From: Crocodylus rhombifer
Lineage: Eukaryota > Chordata > Crocodylia > Crocodylidae
Assembly (NCBI GenBank): GCA_038503035.1
Contig: JAVSML010024359.1
Coordinates: 923,447-987,446 of the forward strand
DNA length: 64,000 bases
Reading direction: 5' to 3'
The stretch's first letter is position 1, and every line of letters starts with the position of its first letter. This document shows positions 32,466 through 45,000 of this stretch, piece by piece. The notes below the pieces were generated by a model. That model saw nothing but the letters and a program-made list of their open reading frames with translations. It was not told where the DNA came from and ran no database searches. Made by a program: the position numbers and the translations under genes.

Positions 32466-33703
32466 ACAGCTGTAATATGTCTCACTGTTAGCATTTATGT
32501 TCAATAACTGTTTTGAATATGTGTGTATGTAGGAAAGGGAATTAAACAGATAAAACACAGTTGTATAAGCTTCTCTCCAAAAGTTTGTTTATATTTAAAC
32601 TCATGCAAAAGCTAAAGGACAATTCTCCATCTGCATAAATAAGTTCTGAAGTGCTGCAGAATTCAGCATTTTTGTTCTCAGAAGTTAATGTGTGATTTTA
32701 TTTGGTTGATTTGGTTCAACTTGGTTTCATGTAGCCTGGGCTTTGTCTGTGATTTGATGTCCTCCATTATAAGGAAAACTGAAACAAAAGGGCCAAGTTT
32801 TTCATGGTTTCCACTAAAATCTCAGCACTGGCGCTGGGTAAGGCTCAGGTTCTTCAAGAAATCTTCCATTCCACTTGGTCCAGCTTTCTGGTTTGTTGAG
32901 AACAACTGTAAAATTTCACACAGCTTCAGTAAATTCTCTGCCACCCAAATACTGAAGCATAAAAACACTGCTGCTTTTTATCTTCCACAGCAAGGCTGCA
33001 TTCAGTTCTGGTGTGACTCCATGAACTTCAGTGGATTCAAACTGGGAAAGAATCTAATTCAATGGAGTGTTTAAAACTGTAGTTTTAAAAAAAAATGAGG
33101 TCCTTTCCTATGTTGATATATGGAGCTATCAATGGCTAATAAATATGATTACAATAATTCAAAGAACAGTTATGTTTGTCAAAGCTTTAAGAGTTAAAAT
33201 ATCAAGTACTGTTCCCTATGTCAGTGCTAACTGAAGAGGGAAACTCTAAAGTAATCATTTTTGTTCCCACTGTATCCAGTAGTAACAATGAGAAGTGTTT
33301 TTTTGCTGTATACAACAAGTAGATATTAGCTATCCCATCTGAAAACCATTTTCTAATTTCTTGTGTTATCTATCAAGTTATACTGCTTCTCTGGAGCTGC
33401 AGAATGTTACATTATACCAAGTAAATCAGAATTTGATGTGATGCAGTATTATATAGCATTAAGCTATTTAAACCAACTTGGTATGTAAGTGAGATTTTAT
33501 GAATGAAGATTCTGTTTAAAGCCAGTTCACATTTTGAGGATGCAGCCTAACCAGGTTAAGACCTCTGCAGGTAATTCACCTGCTTGTCACATTTGAACTA
33601 ATAATTAGCCTACTCGGTCAACTTGCCAACTACATATTTAAGATAAATGGCAAGGTTTGGGTTAGCTGTCAGAGCTGGTTTTTTATTCTGTCTCCAATGC
33701 TAG
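32466..33703 (+). other. MYO3B: MYO3B intron, nothing recognised
   Basis: AT-rich sequence ending at the acceptor caatgctag. A 128-codon plus frame (32688-33074) shows no domain. Confidence 0.4.
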
Positions 33704-33833
33704 GTATTATATGATGCCTACGGGTTCCTTGAGAAGAACCGGGACACACTTCCTGCTGACATAGTGGTGGTGTTAAGAACATCAGAGAACAAACTTCTTC
33801 AGCAGCTGTTCTCTAGTCCATTAACCAAAACAG
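33704..33833 (+). CDS. MYO3B: MYO3B exon: lower 50-kDa helix-loop-helix
   Basis: 43 codons plus one base. Reads [55 protein letters not shown] continues the HYAGKVLYD strand into the actin-binding helix-loop-helix. This exon is the strongest evidence for MYO3B over MYO3A, because the run [16 protein letters not shown] agrees with remembered MYO3B. Acceptor gctag, donor gtattt, phase 1. The next exon lies 28.5 kb away. Confidence 0.96.
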
Positions 33834-34784
33834 GTATTTCTCTGCATAGTTTTGCTACTTTTAGGGCTTCTTCACCAGAAGGCCCATCATCTTCCTATTC
33901 CTGCTACAGAAGTTACAGTCATATCAGTGATATTCTTTTCCATCTGGGATGTAGAAAGTTAACTCAAGATGCAAAGTAAAGTACTAAGCATTTACTATCT
34001 CTGAGGCAATTTATGGCCATCACCTAACAATACTCAGTTTCTCTTTGAGGTAAGTATCTTTATTATCACCCTTTTAGAAAAGCAGAGGTTAAATGATTAC
34101 TAAGGCCAGAGTTTATTATCAGAGTCAAGATGAGAACTATGGAAATTTTGTTCCTACTCCTATGCTGTATGTAATTCCTAGATATCTAATTTACTTAAAG
34201 AGGGGGTTTTTTGCAAGTAATGTCCTATCTTTTTAGAATTGCTTGTGCCCAATTAGTTAAAAGAGCATTTTACTAATTTGTGTTAGAAAAAGCACACAAA
34301 ACTGATGGAATTAATTATTTTAGCCGAATTGAAAAATGGTGACACTGGTTTCCTTGAAGGTGCCTGTCTTCTTGCTAAATTATACTAGTAAGATGTTCAG
34401 TTGCTTCAGAGATCTACTATTTGTCAAAAGAATCAGTATAGGACACTTCTGCCACATAACCTCTTCCCCCACAACCCAATGCAACACCCATGCACAGCCA
34501 AAAAGAGTCTGACAGTCCTTGCTATTTTTTAAAGAAATGCTTATATTACATTAGGAATGAAAATTAAATTAAAAGAAATTAGGTGGTAGATTGTATATTT
34601 ACAAATATTTGAAAACTTCAGATCTGATATGCATTTAGTGTGAGCAAAAATAGACTTTTGGAAATTTGTGTGGCTAAAGGATTATTACAGACTGAAACAC
34701 TGTGTTGTGAGGACATCACTGATTACCCATTTAAAAAAAAGTAGCATGCTTGCTGGTTAACTGTCTTGTCCCATATTAACCAGA
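33834..34784 (+). other. MYO3B: Start of 28.5-kb MYO3B intron, MIR-like fragment
   Basis: AT-rich. Around 34045-34165, tctttattatcacccttttag followed by gcagaggttaaatgattact resembles a decayed MIR. No coding exon. A continuation of the exon frame past 33833 is open to 33979 but does not match the family, so it is intronic read-through. Confidence 0.4.
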
Positions 34785-35279
34785 GGGCCCATCTACATGA
34801 GATGTATACTGCATAGTTGGCTAATTAACTGTGCAGTTAATGTCTCAGTATCTGCGCATGCACCCCTATTAGGCCACACAAAACTAATAAACTCTGCAGC
34901 AGGGTAGTACTAGTATTTACAAGCACTACCCTGCTGCAGAGTTTTTTACTTCACAGCACTGCATGTGTAGATGCAGCTGGCTGGGGCATAGGGGTGCTTT
35001 GTTGATGGGGATGCCTGCCAGCTAGCCCTGCACTGAAGCACCTTTGTGCCCCAGCAAGCACCTCAACAGCCCATTGAACCTGGTCAGAGCAGCCCCAGGT
35101 TGGGAGGCTGACTCCCAGGGCTGCCTGCCAGCTGGGGATGCTGAGACCTGGCTCATTGTGCTGCAAGCCAGGCACACATATAAATCACGTGCCTAGGAGC
35201 TTCCCAGGAGCAATAAACTGTGGACCAATAAACTCCATAGTTTATTGCTGCTTATTAATGGCATGTGTAGATGCAGCCA
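34785..35279. mobile_element. Harbinger-like MITE, uninterrupted copy
   Basis: Inverted termini gggcccatctacatga and (reverse complement) tggctgcatctacacatg. The interior has a perfect 20-bp hairpin (34889-34908 with 34925-34944, loop 16) and a second near the right end (agcaataaact with agtttattgct, 35209-35251). It is the reference copy for the outer layer of the nest at 27868-32465. No convincing TWA target duplication was found. Confidence 0.6.
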
Positions 35280-38227
35280 GTCAGAGCAAAAAATAATCTG
35301 TATCATGTTGATACAAAATGTCAAAACTAGTGCATACCTTGCAGCATGAAGTCATTACAAACTAATATAAATTCCATGGACTGAAATATATATGCTATGA
35401 ATTTGAAATTTTCTCTGACATCAATGAGTTTGCACAGATGCAAATGATAGCAAAATAGTTGTTTGTCCTCTACAGAGAATAGCTTCCTGCTGTACTGATT
35501 ATATTGTTCTTCTATAGTTGAAAGACTATTTCAGTGATAATGACCTTTCCTTGTGTTTTAGTAATCTATACCTAGAAATCAGAAATGTATCTCAGAAATT
35601 ATATAATCAAGGATGAATCTGCCTGTCCTTTCATCTGTTTTGAGTTTAGCAATTACAGCTGGCACAATCTGGGTACAGATTCTAGTATAAGCTCGGGTAG
35701 GAGTGTTCTGTACCTAGCTAGGAATGAGAACCCTCTGAGCTTTACTAGTTATGATTTTTGTTTGGTGAGTTGGTGAAGGCTATATTCCATACATCCTGCA
35801 ATAGGATCAGACAAGGCAAAATAATTTCATATATACTAAAAAGACTAGAACTGCTTTTGGGAAACTCCTTGCCAGTGATTTTTTTTTTAATTTGAATCTA
35901 GTTATTCTGTGCTGTTTATGTTTGTATCGTTAAATGCCAAATTAGATTCTTTGTTCCAGTTGTTGGTCCCAGTTATTATCAATTCTTAGCTTGATGATCA
36001 GCAAGGTAATCATACCCGATAAGCTCCTGCACACTAGTTCTTTCATGCAAACTCTCTGGCATTTGACAATATTTTCAACATCAGCAGCAGTGAACTGAGT
36101 GTTTGCCAGAGAAACAGTAAATTAAAAACTCTATTTCTGTGTGCCAGCCAGAAGATACTAATCATTGTTGCAGTACATATGCTAGTCATTCCAGCTGCTT
36201 TCCCTATTTTTTTTTAATCTTAAAATCTTTTGTTGGTTTCCTTTCCAAATGGGTCAGGTGACTGCTGCCTTCCCTTACAGAACTCTTGCCCCTCCCTGGA
36301 TTACCAGTGACAGTATTTCCTGCCTAATCAATACAGCACATCCTATTAAGATTGGTTTAGCATGTACTCCTGTGCATGATGTCACAGAACTGTGTCATAA
36401 AGCCATTGTGTGACTTTGTTTTTTAAACTCTTTGTGATTTTGCTCTGTTTTGTCCAGCTGTCTCAGATAATTGGCACCCACGTCCTGTGTAAGGGCCTCT
36501 GTGTTCTAAAATCAGATTGTTGCCAGGTTTGGTTTTGGCAGCCTAAAGTATAAATGAAAGGTCTGGTTGAAAGTAGAAGGTAGGGCTGGTAATACTGCTT
36601 CATCCCTGCTTAGTGAAGGAACTGAATGCCATTCTCCTCTTAACTTTCTACAAAGAAGCTTTTGTAAACAAAACAGCAGAGACTATGTAAATATTCCACC
36701 ACAATTTACTCCTCCCTTAACACGCTTCCTCCCCAACCCAACAGATGCTTCACCCCTCAAAAAAAACCAAAAAGAAGTATTTCTGCTCACTCCAGGCCTG
36801 CATTTAGGATTCAAATACTTTATCAAACTGTGTTTGTTTTTTGTACATTATTAACTGATTTATATCAAAAGCTAATAACTTAAATGGACCCTATGTTTTA
36901 AAAGAATATGTATTCAGCAAACTTGACTCTAAATGAGCCTTCTGCCAGCATCACAAGTGCTGTGTTTGGAGATGAGCAGCAGCATATTCACACATCTGTT
37001 TACCACTGGCTTTGGCATTTTCAGTGTGTGGATGCTTATGGCTAAACAGTCCTCTTCCATATGTATAATATCCACTAGGTGGTGCTATCCCAGAGGCAAG
37101 AATGAGTTTGAAACTAATAACACGAGCTCGATGATTACTGCAAAATGGATTTGTTAAATATCCCTCAGAAAAGAGATAAGGAATCGGATGTATGCTTCCT
37201 TGACCCTCTGACAAAATCCTCTGCATTTTAGGGAAATTTCCTTAAATGTTTTAAGAGAGAAGCAAGACATGTTTGGTAATATATTTTATTGGACAACTAT
37301 ATATTTATGGCGAGATCTTAGACAAGTTTTTGGGCACAACTGACATCTGGGAAAAAGCTAGGCACAGCCTAAGTTTAATAACAGGTAGATATTACAACAT
37401 AACTATAAATGTCTTGGCATATGGTTTCCCAGTGTCAAAAGCTGAGCAAGAGCATTAAAAAGACAAAATTATTTTGCTAATTTAAGATCAAGTTAATTTC
37501 TGTAATTCATCAAATATACTGATCGGATGTTATATTTGATGATATACTTAACAGATGTTTCTATTTCATTGTAGCAAGCTGTATAATTTAAAATGTCAAA
37601 AATGAACAGCAGGACATTGAATACGCATTTTTAGTAGTAGATTAGGGCTAAAAGCATACACTGACCCTAAACTATAAGATATCAGAACTGAAACCCAGTG
37701 TTCTGGGACTAATTTTGTTCTGGTCCTGAGCTCATTGTGTGTTTTATTTCAAGGGAGCTGAGGCACATTCAGCAACTTGAAAAATCTGTTTGTACTTTCT
37801 AGAGATCTTTAACCTCCAAGCAGAATGCGTATATTCTGGATAGTGAACCTAAATGCTAACCTACTGATTTTCCAAATTGTATCCATATTCTACATTTGTT
37901 CCATATGCAAAGTTCTTGCTGATGAGAATTTTGTGTTTGAAGTGAATATAGAAATATGCCCCACATAAAAGAAAGAAAGACAGTGTGTTTCCAAGAACAA
38001 GATGCCCCATTTTTGCTGAATCTGCATGTTCCTCTTGGAGCCAGACATGATTCTTTTGGTCTCTAGTTTCAAGATTTAGTTGTCTTCCCCTCAGAGCACT
38101 TTGATACTGGGAGCTTGCATATGCTGTCTAAGGTAGGATAACTGCCATGTGCATGTCTGGTCCAACAGAAAGGTTTGTTAGAGTAATCTTCTCACCTTCT
38201 GCTTCTTATCAGGAAATAGTAGAAAGA
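35280..38227 (+). other. MYO3B: MYO3B intron, nothing recognised
   Basis: About 2.9 kb, AT-rich and low in repeats that I can identify. Open frames such as 36567-36854 and 37273-37458 have no recognisable domain. Confidence 0.4.
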
Positions 38228-38640
38228 GGGATGGCTCAGGGGCTATGTCACTGGCTTATGACGTGGAAGACCTGCCTTCAGGTTCCTGCTCTTCCATAGA
38301 TTTCTTGTGAGGCTCTGGACGAGTCATTGAGGCTTGATCCACAAACCCATAGGCCTAACTTTTAAATCCCTGACTCACAGACAAAACCTATAGCTCTTTT
38401 TATGCTTTTAGCCTTCTTACACTATGCAATTAAGTGCCTCAAAATGGGATTAATAATGGTCATCACATTTAACAGGGAGCTACATAAACTAGCCAAATTA
38501 GGAAAAACAGAGGACTTACATGTTAAACTTCATCCCTCTCAATATTTCTTAGGTGCTAACCGTGGACTGCTGGTAGGAACCTACCTTTTCTCATGACTCA
38601 GAGCCCTTAATACTCTCCTGGGCTAGGAACAGGCATTAAA
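38228..38640 (+). mobile_element. tRNA-derived SINE-like repeat, copy 1
   Basis: gggatggctcaggggctatg resembles a pol III A box. ccttcaggttcctgctctt, about 45 bp later, resembles a B box. Downstream, cttgtgaggctctggacgag resembles the 'tgtgaccttgggcaagtca' core of CORE/MIR SINEs. The same 400-bp sequence recurs at 40859-41275 at roughly 90 percent identity by eye. Confidence 0.55.
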
Positions 38641-39430
38641 CCAGTTTATGTTTAAGTGATAAGAAACTGGTTTAAATCTGTAACAGAATAGATGTTCAGT
38701 GCGCATAAGCCAGTTTGAGAATGGCTGAAACCGGTTTGCGTAAACCTGGTTGAATGTAGTATCAGACCTAACTGTTTTGGCTCAAACCGGTTTATGCAAT
38801 GTCTGCCCCAGACCTCTTGCTGGTTTAAGTTAAATCAGACTTCCCCAGCATCCCAGCATGCTCTCTGGGCTGAGAAGGGCTCTATCCTCCACAGCAGGAC
38901 TGGCTCCTCTGCTCCCTGGCTGCAACTCTGGCAGTCTCTGCAGGCATCTGCTGGCTTCTGCTCCCCCTTCTCCCCTCCCCACTCTCTGCTTAGCAGGCTT
39001 TCCCCCATCCCTCACAGACACGTCTCAGCTTTAGCTAGTAGACCACATGCTGGCAACCTCCCAGCTGTGGCACACAAAACAAAGGCAGAATCAACAGGTC
39101 AGTGGTAATGTCCCTCTGAGCTAATAAACACTGAGTCAGGGGTGATAAACATTCCCTGCTGGACTGCTCAGGCTGGGGGGGGGTTGGAATTCCTCCCTAA
39201 TGGTAGAATCATGTTGGGGCTGGGCCACACCCCCCTCAGCGCTGTGAAAAGGAAAGGAGGGCTACTCTAGTGTCCCCTGGCTTCAAGCCTGAGCCGCTGC
39301 AGGCATGTGCCTGCATTTCTGAGATGTCTGTCTGGTTACAAAACTGATTTAAGCTGATTTAACTAAAGCCAGGTTAGACTAACCTGCAAAGATTAAATCA
39401 ATTCAGGCTTTTTAAATGTCTGTCCCTAGC
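38622..39430. mobile_element. MITE of unnamed family, copy B
   Basis: The left terminus gctaggaacaggcattaaac and the reverse complement of the right terminus (gctagggacagacatttaaa) are inverted repeats. The 5-mer cctgg flanks both sides (38617-38621, 39431-39435). Subterminal regions hold repeated aaccggttta/aaactggttt blocks. It is related to 16707-17205 and 62480-62800. The GC-rich middle (38860-39320) has no coding evidence. Confidence 0.6.
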
Positions 39431-39924
39431 CCTGGAGTTAGACAGTAAGCCATTGTTTTCCAAAATGAAATGGAGTCACTCCTTTCTTAGAACAGTCACT
39501 GCAAATGTGGGAAAGTTAAATTCTCTCTTTTTCCTGAGCGCATTTGAACACACTTCTACCTGTTAGGAGTTCTAATCAGCAGGCTATAGACTCTGTTGAG
39601 GTGAAGGCACTTGCACTCCTTCGTGATGAGCCTGTTCCATTTTACAAAGAAGAATTAAAAATGAATTGGGCCAGAGAAAGAGAGAGCTGGAGCTATGTGG
39701 TTACTCCTGGGTTACAATTCCTGTTCCAAGAATGGTTTATGTATTTTACATTAAACAGTCCATGGGTAAAACAAGGTAACAGTCCTTGGTTCTGGGGCCA
39801 AGCACTAGGCTACAGGGTCATGTTTTCACTCTCTTTCCTTTTCTCTGTCTCAGTGAATCTTGATTTTTTTTTTTTGCTTCATATGACAATTTCACCAGGA
39901 AGGGTTACGTGTGCTATTCCTTGG

Positions 39925-40045
39925 AATAGTAGCCTGGCTGTTAGAGCATTCTTGTGATGGGGGTAGGCTTGTGGAAGCAGATAAAGTACTTGAACATAGG
40001 TCTTCCATACCCTGAATGTGTGCTCTAGCCATGAGACTGTTTTAC
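39925..40045. repeat. tRNA-like paired repeat
   Basis: agcctggctgttagagcatt followed by acttgaacataggtcttcca, then gaatgtgtgctctagccatg, matches a common sauropsid repeat. In that repeat, a 'ctcagtggttagagcactca' half is followed by an opposed 'tatttgaacccaggtctccc' half. Diverged. Confidence 0.45.
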
Positions 40046-40858
40046 TGAAGAAGAGGGTAATGAAACCTCTATTCCTCTGTGTTTTGTAGTTGTGTGCTTA
40101 CTGTCTTGGAACATTCAGAGGATAGTAGGTATGGGAATGCCTTCATTCTGGATCCCAAAGTGGCTTAACCATGAGATAGGCACCGACCTGCTCAGCACTG
40201 ACAAGACTGAGTTACTTCTGCAAACGCACAAAAGCTGAATTTTAGGCGACTAGGAACAATGGTGAAAATGTAAGTGCCTTTGGTTTTCAGGAGTCTACAG
40301 AATTTGGTATGGTTTTAAGAATCACACTCTTGGGTGTAGATACCTAAATTTTACTTAAGCCTCTCTTTGGATCCATGTCTTAAAAAGAATACCAGTAAAA
40401 GCAGGGTAGGAGAAACTCCCTGTTTCTCAGAAGTGTTATTAAGGTAAAAATATCCTGTCTAGATTGTGAGTCATTCTGATACTAAAGCACTGGGAGTCAT
40501 ATTAGTACTTTCAACAAACAGGAACTATGAAATGTCAAAATGGCACATCATTTTAAGTAAGTTTTTGTTTTTTTCTCTTTTAATTCTTTGCTTCATAATA
40601 TCATAGTTTCTCCAAGAAGGGTGGAGTGTGCCCTGACTAGCTTTTAAAGGCTCACTTTTCTACATGAGATCAATATTGGAATAATAAATGTAGCACTTGT
40701 ACTGGCACAGGACTGTCAACAGCTTGTGAATTTATATACCAAGCTTGCATAGGTGCCGTCTGTACTGTGTTATGTTTTACCTGCTGTGGAAACACAGCAG
40801 TGTTCACTATGACCTGGACTTGTTTGAGAAACCCTGTGCAAATCTCCATTAATCAGGC

Positions 40859-41275
40859 AAGGGGCTATGTCACTGGGTTAGGACATGGGAGACCTTCCTT
40901 CAGGTTCCTGCTCTTCCATAGACTTCTTGTGAGGCTCTGGACAAGTCATTGAGGCTTGATCCACAAACCCATAGGCCTAACTTTTAAATCCCTGACTCAC
41001 AGACAAAACCTATAGCTCTTTTTATGCTCTTAGCCTTCTTACACTGTGCAATTAAGTGCCTCAAAATGGGATTCACAATGGCCACCACAATTAACAGGGA
41101 GCTACCTAAACTAGCCAAACTAACTAGGCAAAATGGAGGACTTGCATGTTAAACTTCATCCCTGTTAATATTTCTTAGGTGTTAACCCTGGACTGCTGGT
41201 AGGAACCTGCCTTTTCTCTTGATTCAGAGCCCTTAATACTCTCCTGGGCTAGGGACAGAGATTAAACCATTAGCC
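40859..41275 (+). mobile_element. tRNA-derived SINE-like repeat, copy 2
   Basis: Same sequence as 38228-38640 from ggggctatgtcactgg onward, truncated in the A box. It also ends in ctcctgggctagggacag then attaaacca. In copy 1 that is the left terminus of a MITE. This suggests local duplication or a shared tail rather than two independent insertions. Confidence 0.5.
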
Positions 41276-41759
41276 CAAAGTCTTCCCTAACATACTGTAT
41301 CACTGAATTTCATAGAGAACAATTGAACAAACTGCAACAAAAATGGCTAGGAATTTGGTTGTTAAACCAGGTGAGTTGAACCAATTCTAAAATCAGTTAG
41401 AAAAATGATGTGGTATGGATATTTTCTTCAGTACTGCCACCACATGTGAAATGGGGATGCCCTGAACAAGTATTCATACCTGTGTTTGGGATGGATTTAG
41501 ATGTATAGGTTATGTAGAGCAGTAAGGAATAGTTAATGGGTAAGAAGCACCGAGCTAGCTGCTTTTGTTGACTTTCAGAAGTCGATGCCAGAGTCCAGCT
41601 AGGACAGACAGTTCTAATAACAAACCAGACGAGAGTCTGACATTCTGTATGCCAGTTATTATAGAAGAGGATTGTTACTGTGATGAAAAAAGCAGTGTAT
41701 GGTGCCCTCAGCGCAGTCTTCAATGAATTGTTAAAGGCTCCAAGTCAATCTTTCCTCCA

Positions 41760-42038
41760 CTAAAGCAAAAAAAAGACCATACTAGGCACTTGGCGGCCAT
41801 TTTGAGTTCTGGTCTGGATTTCACTAATACAGGAGAGATCTTGCAAACATTTCTTTACTTCATCCTTTTTCCTGAAAAGAACATGATCATCTTCCTTGAC
41901 ATTTTTCAAATAAGAGAAAAAAAGAGCACGGTAAACTGGGGATTGTTTTTCCATAGCATCTTGTGATCCCTGTCTTATGTAGCCCAAGAGAAGAGTGTAT
42001 TCATTTTCTGGCATTTTCTCTTCAATCCATGCTTGCAT
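41760..42038 (-). other. Unrecognised 92-codon minus-strand open frame
   Basis: Begins MQAWIEEKMPENEYTLLLGY and continues IRQGSQDAMEKQSPVYRALF, then a Lys/Glu/Asp-rich helix-like stretch (NVKEDDHVLFRKKDEVKKCL). The composition is soluble-protein-like, unlike most chance frames here. I do not recognise a family, and there is no visible promoter, splice partner or poly(A) tract. It may be a fragment of a processed pseudogene, or chance. Confidence 0.2.
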
Positions 42039-45000
42039 ACTTTTATGTTTCTCTGTTGCGTTCAGTGTTTATAGGTGGCCCAACTCTTTGGATTGAGGGC
42101 AAAGTGTGCATGTTATAGGGTCCTAGTCCTTAACTCTAGGACTGAACTTTAAAAAATCATGATGGTATTCCAAAAGAAACTCTTTTTTCCCCTCTGGAAC
42201 CCAGCCTAGGCTGTTGCTGCTGCTCTGCTGTCCAGGAGTCTCCATAGCTTCTGCTTTTTCATATCACATCTCCATTAAGCATTAGAAATCTCAGATGGTG
42301 ACCTGGAAGGGGAAGAAAAGTTGCTTTTTAGCAGAGTTAAAGGGTTTGTTTATATAAAAGGGTTTTTTCTGCTTGATTTTCTTTTCATTGAAATTATTGG
42401 ATAAAATTCTGGCTCTACTGAAGTCCATAGGAGCTGGATTTCTCCAATTAAGAAAATGGCTTATCTTTTCTATTTTTCCTCTGGCCAACCAGAGAACCAG
42501 ATTAAAAGTTTTCTCAGCCTTCAGTTCAAGAGATGTAAAGTTTCAATGTTTCATAAAGAAAACTTTTTCTCTATAGTTTGAGGGAAAATAGTTACAAAAA
42601 TAAATGAATTTCAAGCAGACTACCTAAATATCCCTTTCCCTCCTCAACAGTTTCAGTCATTTTTTATGCTACTCCAGTCTTCTGTGTCCCAACCATTTCT
42701 ACAGCCCTTCACCAGCAAAGTGAGGACAAACTGATATGTTAAAAAGAAAATTGGAAATATTTTTTGCATCCTTTACATGTTCTAAAAGTCCATAAACAAA
42801 AGCACAAACACTGTTTCTTCCCTTTCTTTGGAGGTCACTTTAAAAACTCAAGAGCTGATGTCTGTTTCCAATCACATGATGCAGAATTTTCGAACATATA
42901 CTACTACGTTGCATAGCCACCTTTGAAAAAAAATGCAGGTATCATTTTACTTGGCGAGTTTCCAGTGAAACATGAGTGTCTTGTTATTAGTTCATTTATT
43001 TCTTTGACACTACTTACTGAATGAACAGAAAAAGAGAGAAGAAATAGATTCTTTTGGGTTCCAATTCTGCAAATGCTTGCTGCTGGCCATAGAGTGAAAT
43101 TCTGGCCTATCTGAAGTCCAGTGGCATTTTGCCAGTGATTTCATTAGAACAAGGATTTCACCTGTTGTGTTTATTACTCTGTAGTCCTATGAAGTGCAAG
43201 CATTCTGGCTAGTGATAAGTGTTGGCAGAACTGGACTCTTGGCTTGGTGTACGTCATATTTATTCACTGAAATGAAATATGTTTCCATTTAGGCTGAAAG
43301 GACTTTTTTCTTATACTTCCACAGATCACAATAAAGCAAAAGACTCCAATGCATTTTATAATTTACTAATTTATCCCACAATAGAATCTATTTATAACGG
43401 GACTTTTGTGTTATATATTTTCCCAGCTAAAAGATAACTGCAGACACTTTGAATCAAATTAATAAAAAAATAAAGCTATTGTAATTATAATCTCTCTCCT
43501 TAAAGATGAATCAGAATGTATATTTTGCAAGAATTTGGGTCCAGTTATGGAAGCTATATATTTTCTTCTTAGAACACAACAGGCTTTCCTACTTCTGTCT
43601 GGTCCATATGTTAAAAGCATATAAAAGTTGATTGTTTTTGCTTTGCTGCCAGTGTATTGTGTGCAAAAAGAGACTTTAAACCACAGCTGTGCAAAGTAAC
43701 GATTGTGAACTTTACTGGGTTGCAGATGTGGGACATCAGTAAACTAAATTAAATATAGCTTAACTGAGCTTGGGAAATGGGTGTTTGATTACATTTTTAT
43801 TTAGGTTCCCAATTGTATGGCATACCACTCAGTGGGTTTTTTTGTATGTAAGGTTGTTCTTCACATCCCAGGGCATAAGGCAATAGGTAATAAACAGATG
43901 CTGAGTAACAAAAGTAGAGTCCAAATCTGCCACTAATGTCGACTATTTAGAAAAACCATAAGAAGAGCACTCCCCTATGGTTACAGCCTTCTATCAAAAT
44001 CATATTTAAGGTCCCAATCTTGCTAACACTTAAAATGAGGCATAATATTTACCCATGGTAAGCACAGCAATTGATACTTAGGGCAACACTGTGATAGCTT
44101 TCCTTGTCTTAAGTGTACCTTTCTCCAGGAGAAGTTTACTGACTTCAGTACTTGAAATAAAGTGCTATTCAAAAGAATATGGCTTCATGCATTTGAAGAT
44201 CGAGCCCTGAAAGAGTATGTGGCTTTAAGAAATAGATATTAATTACTTAAGTGTGTTAATTCATAGTGGACTATTTCCTAATCAGCAAAACTTGAGAAGA
44301 TATTTTTTGTTTCCTTTATTTTGAATAGTTTTGGGGAGGTGAACCTTTTTCTCTTCAAACCTAACTTCTTACCTGCTTAATAAGTGTTATATGAAAGCAC
44401 AGTAATTTACTTTAACATGTCATTGTTTACTAATTTAATTTAACTAATTTAATTAAAAATATAAATTAGCTTTATGGTGTAACAGCAGATGTGTTGCCTA
44501 GAAATATTATTGTTTTTAATATTAACTATGGATCTCATTGTGTAATATATACAGAAGTTTAAATAGTGAAGTGTTTAGATAATGTTTATATTGATTATCT
44601 TAAAAGGAAGTTTTTATTAAAAGATAATAATCCTGAGTGTCTTGAGATCAAAAGGCATTGGGGAAGATCAGCTCACAAAAGGCAGTCAGCAATTCAAAGG
44701 ATCACATTTTAAATGAAAAATTAATCATTCTAAAATTTGTATATGAGTCTGTAGAGTGGCAGAGACCTGTTGGATGCTCAAGTGATATATGCAACATACT
44801 GGCAGCTTAAGCAGCATTAATATTTTGTGGGTGTACTCTTTATAATGAGTGTGATTACGTTTCCAAATGTCTCTACATAATCAAGTTCATATTTACTGTA
44901 GCTAATATAATATGTGTCTTGTGGAAATCTAATCTCTGAGTCTGTATTAGATTTTATGCATATATTCATTTCAGTGTTTTGTATGATGGTGGTGCTGTTG

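Noticed and set aside
33834..33979. Continuation of the 33704-33833 exon frame to a stop at 33977-33979
   Set aside because: The sequence after TKTG does not match the myosin family, a gtattt donor is present at 33834, and the matching continuation is found at 62340.
39544..39957. 137-codon plus-strand frame
   Set aside because: The second half is a Phe/Leu-rich read through a T-rich tract. No domain and no splice or promoter context.
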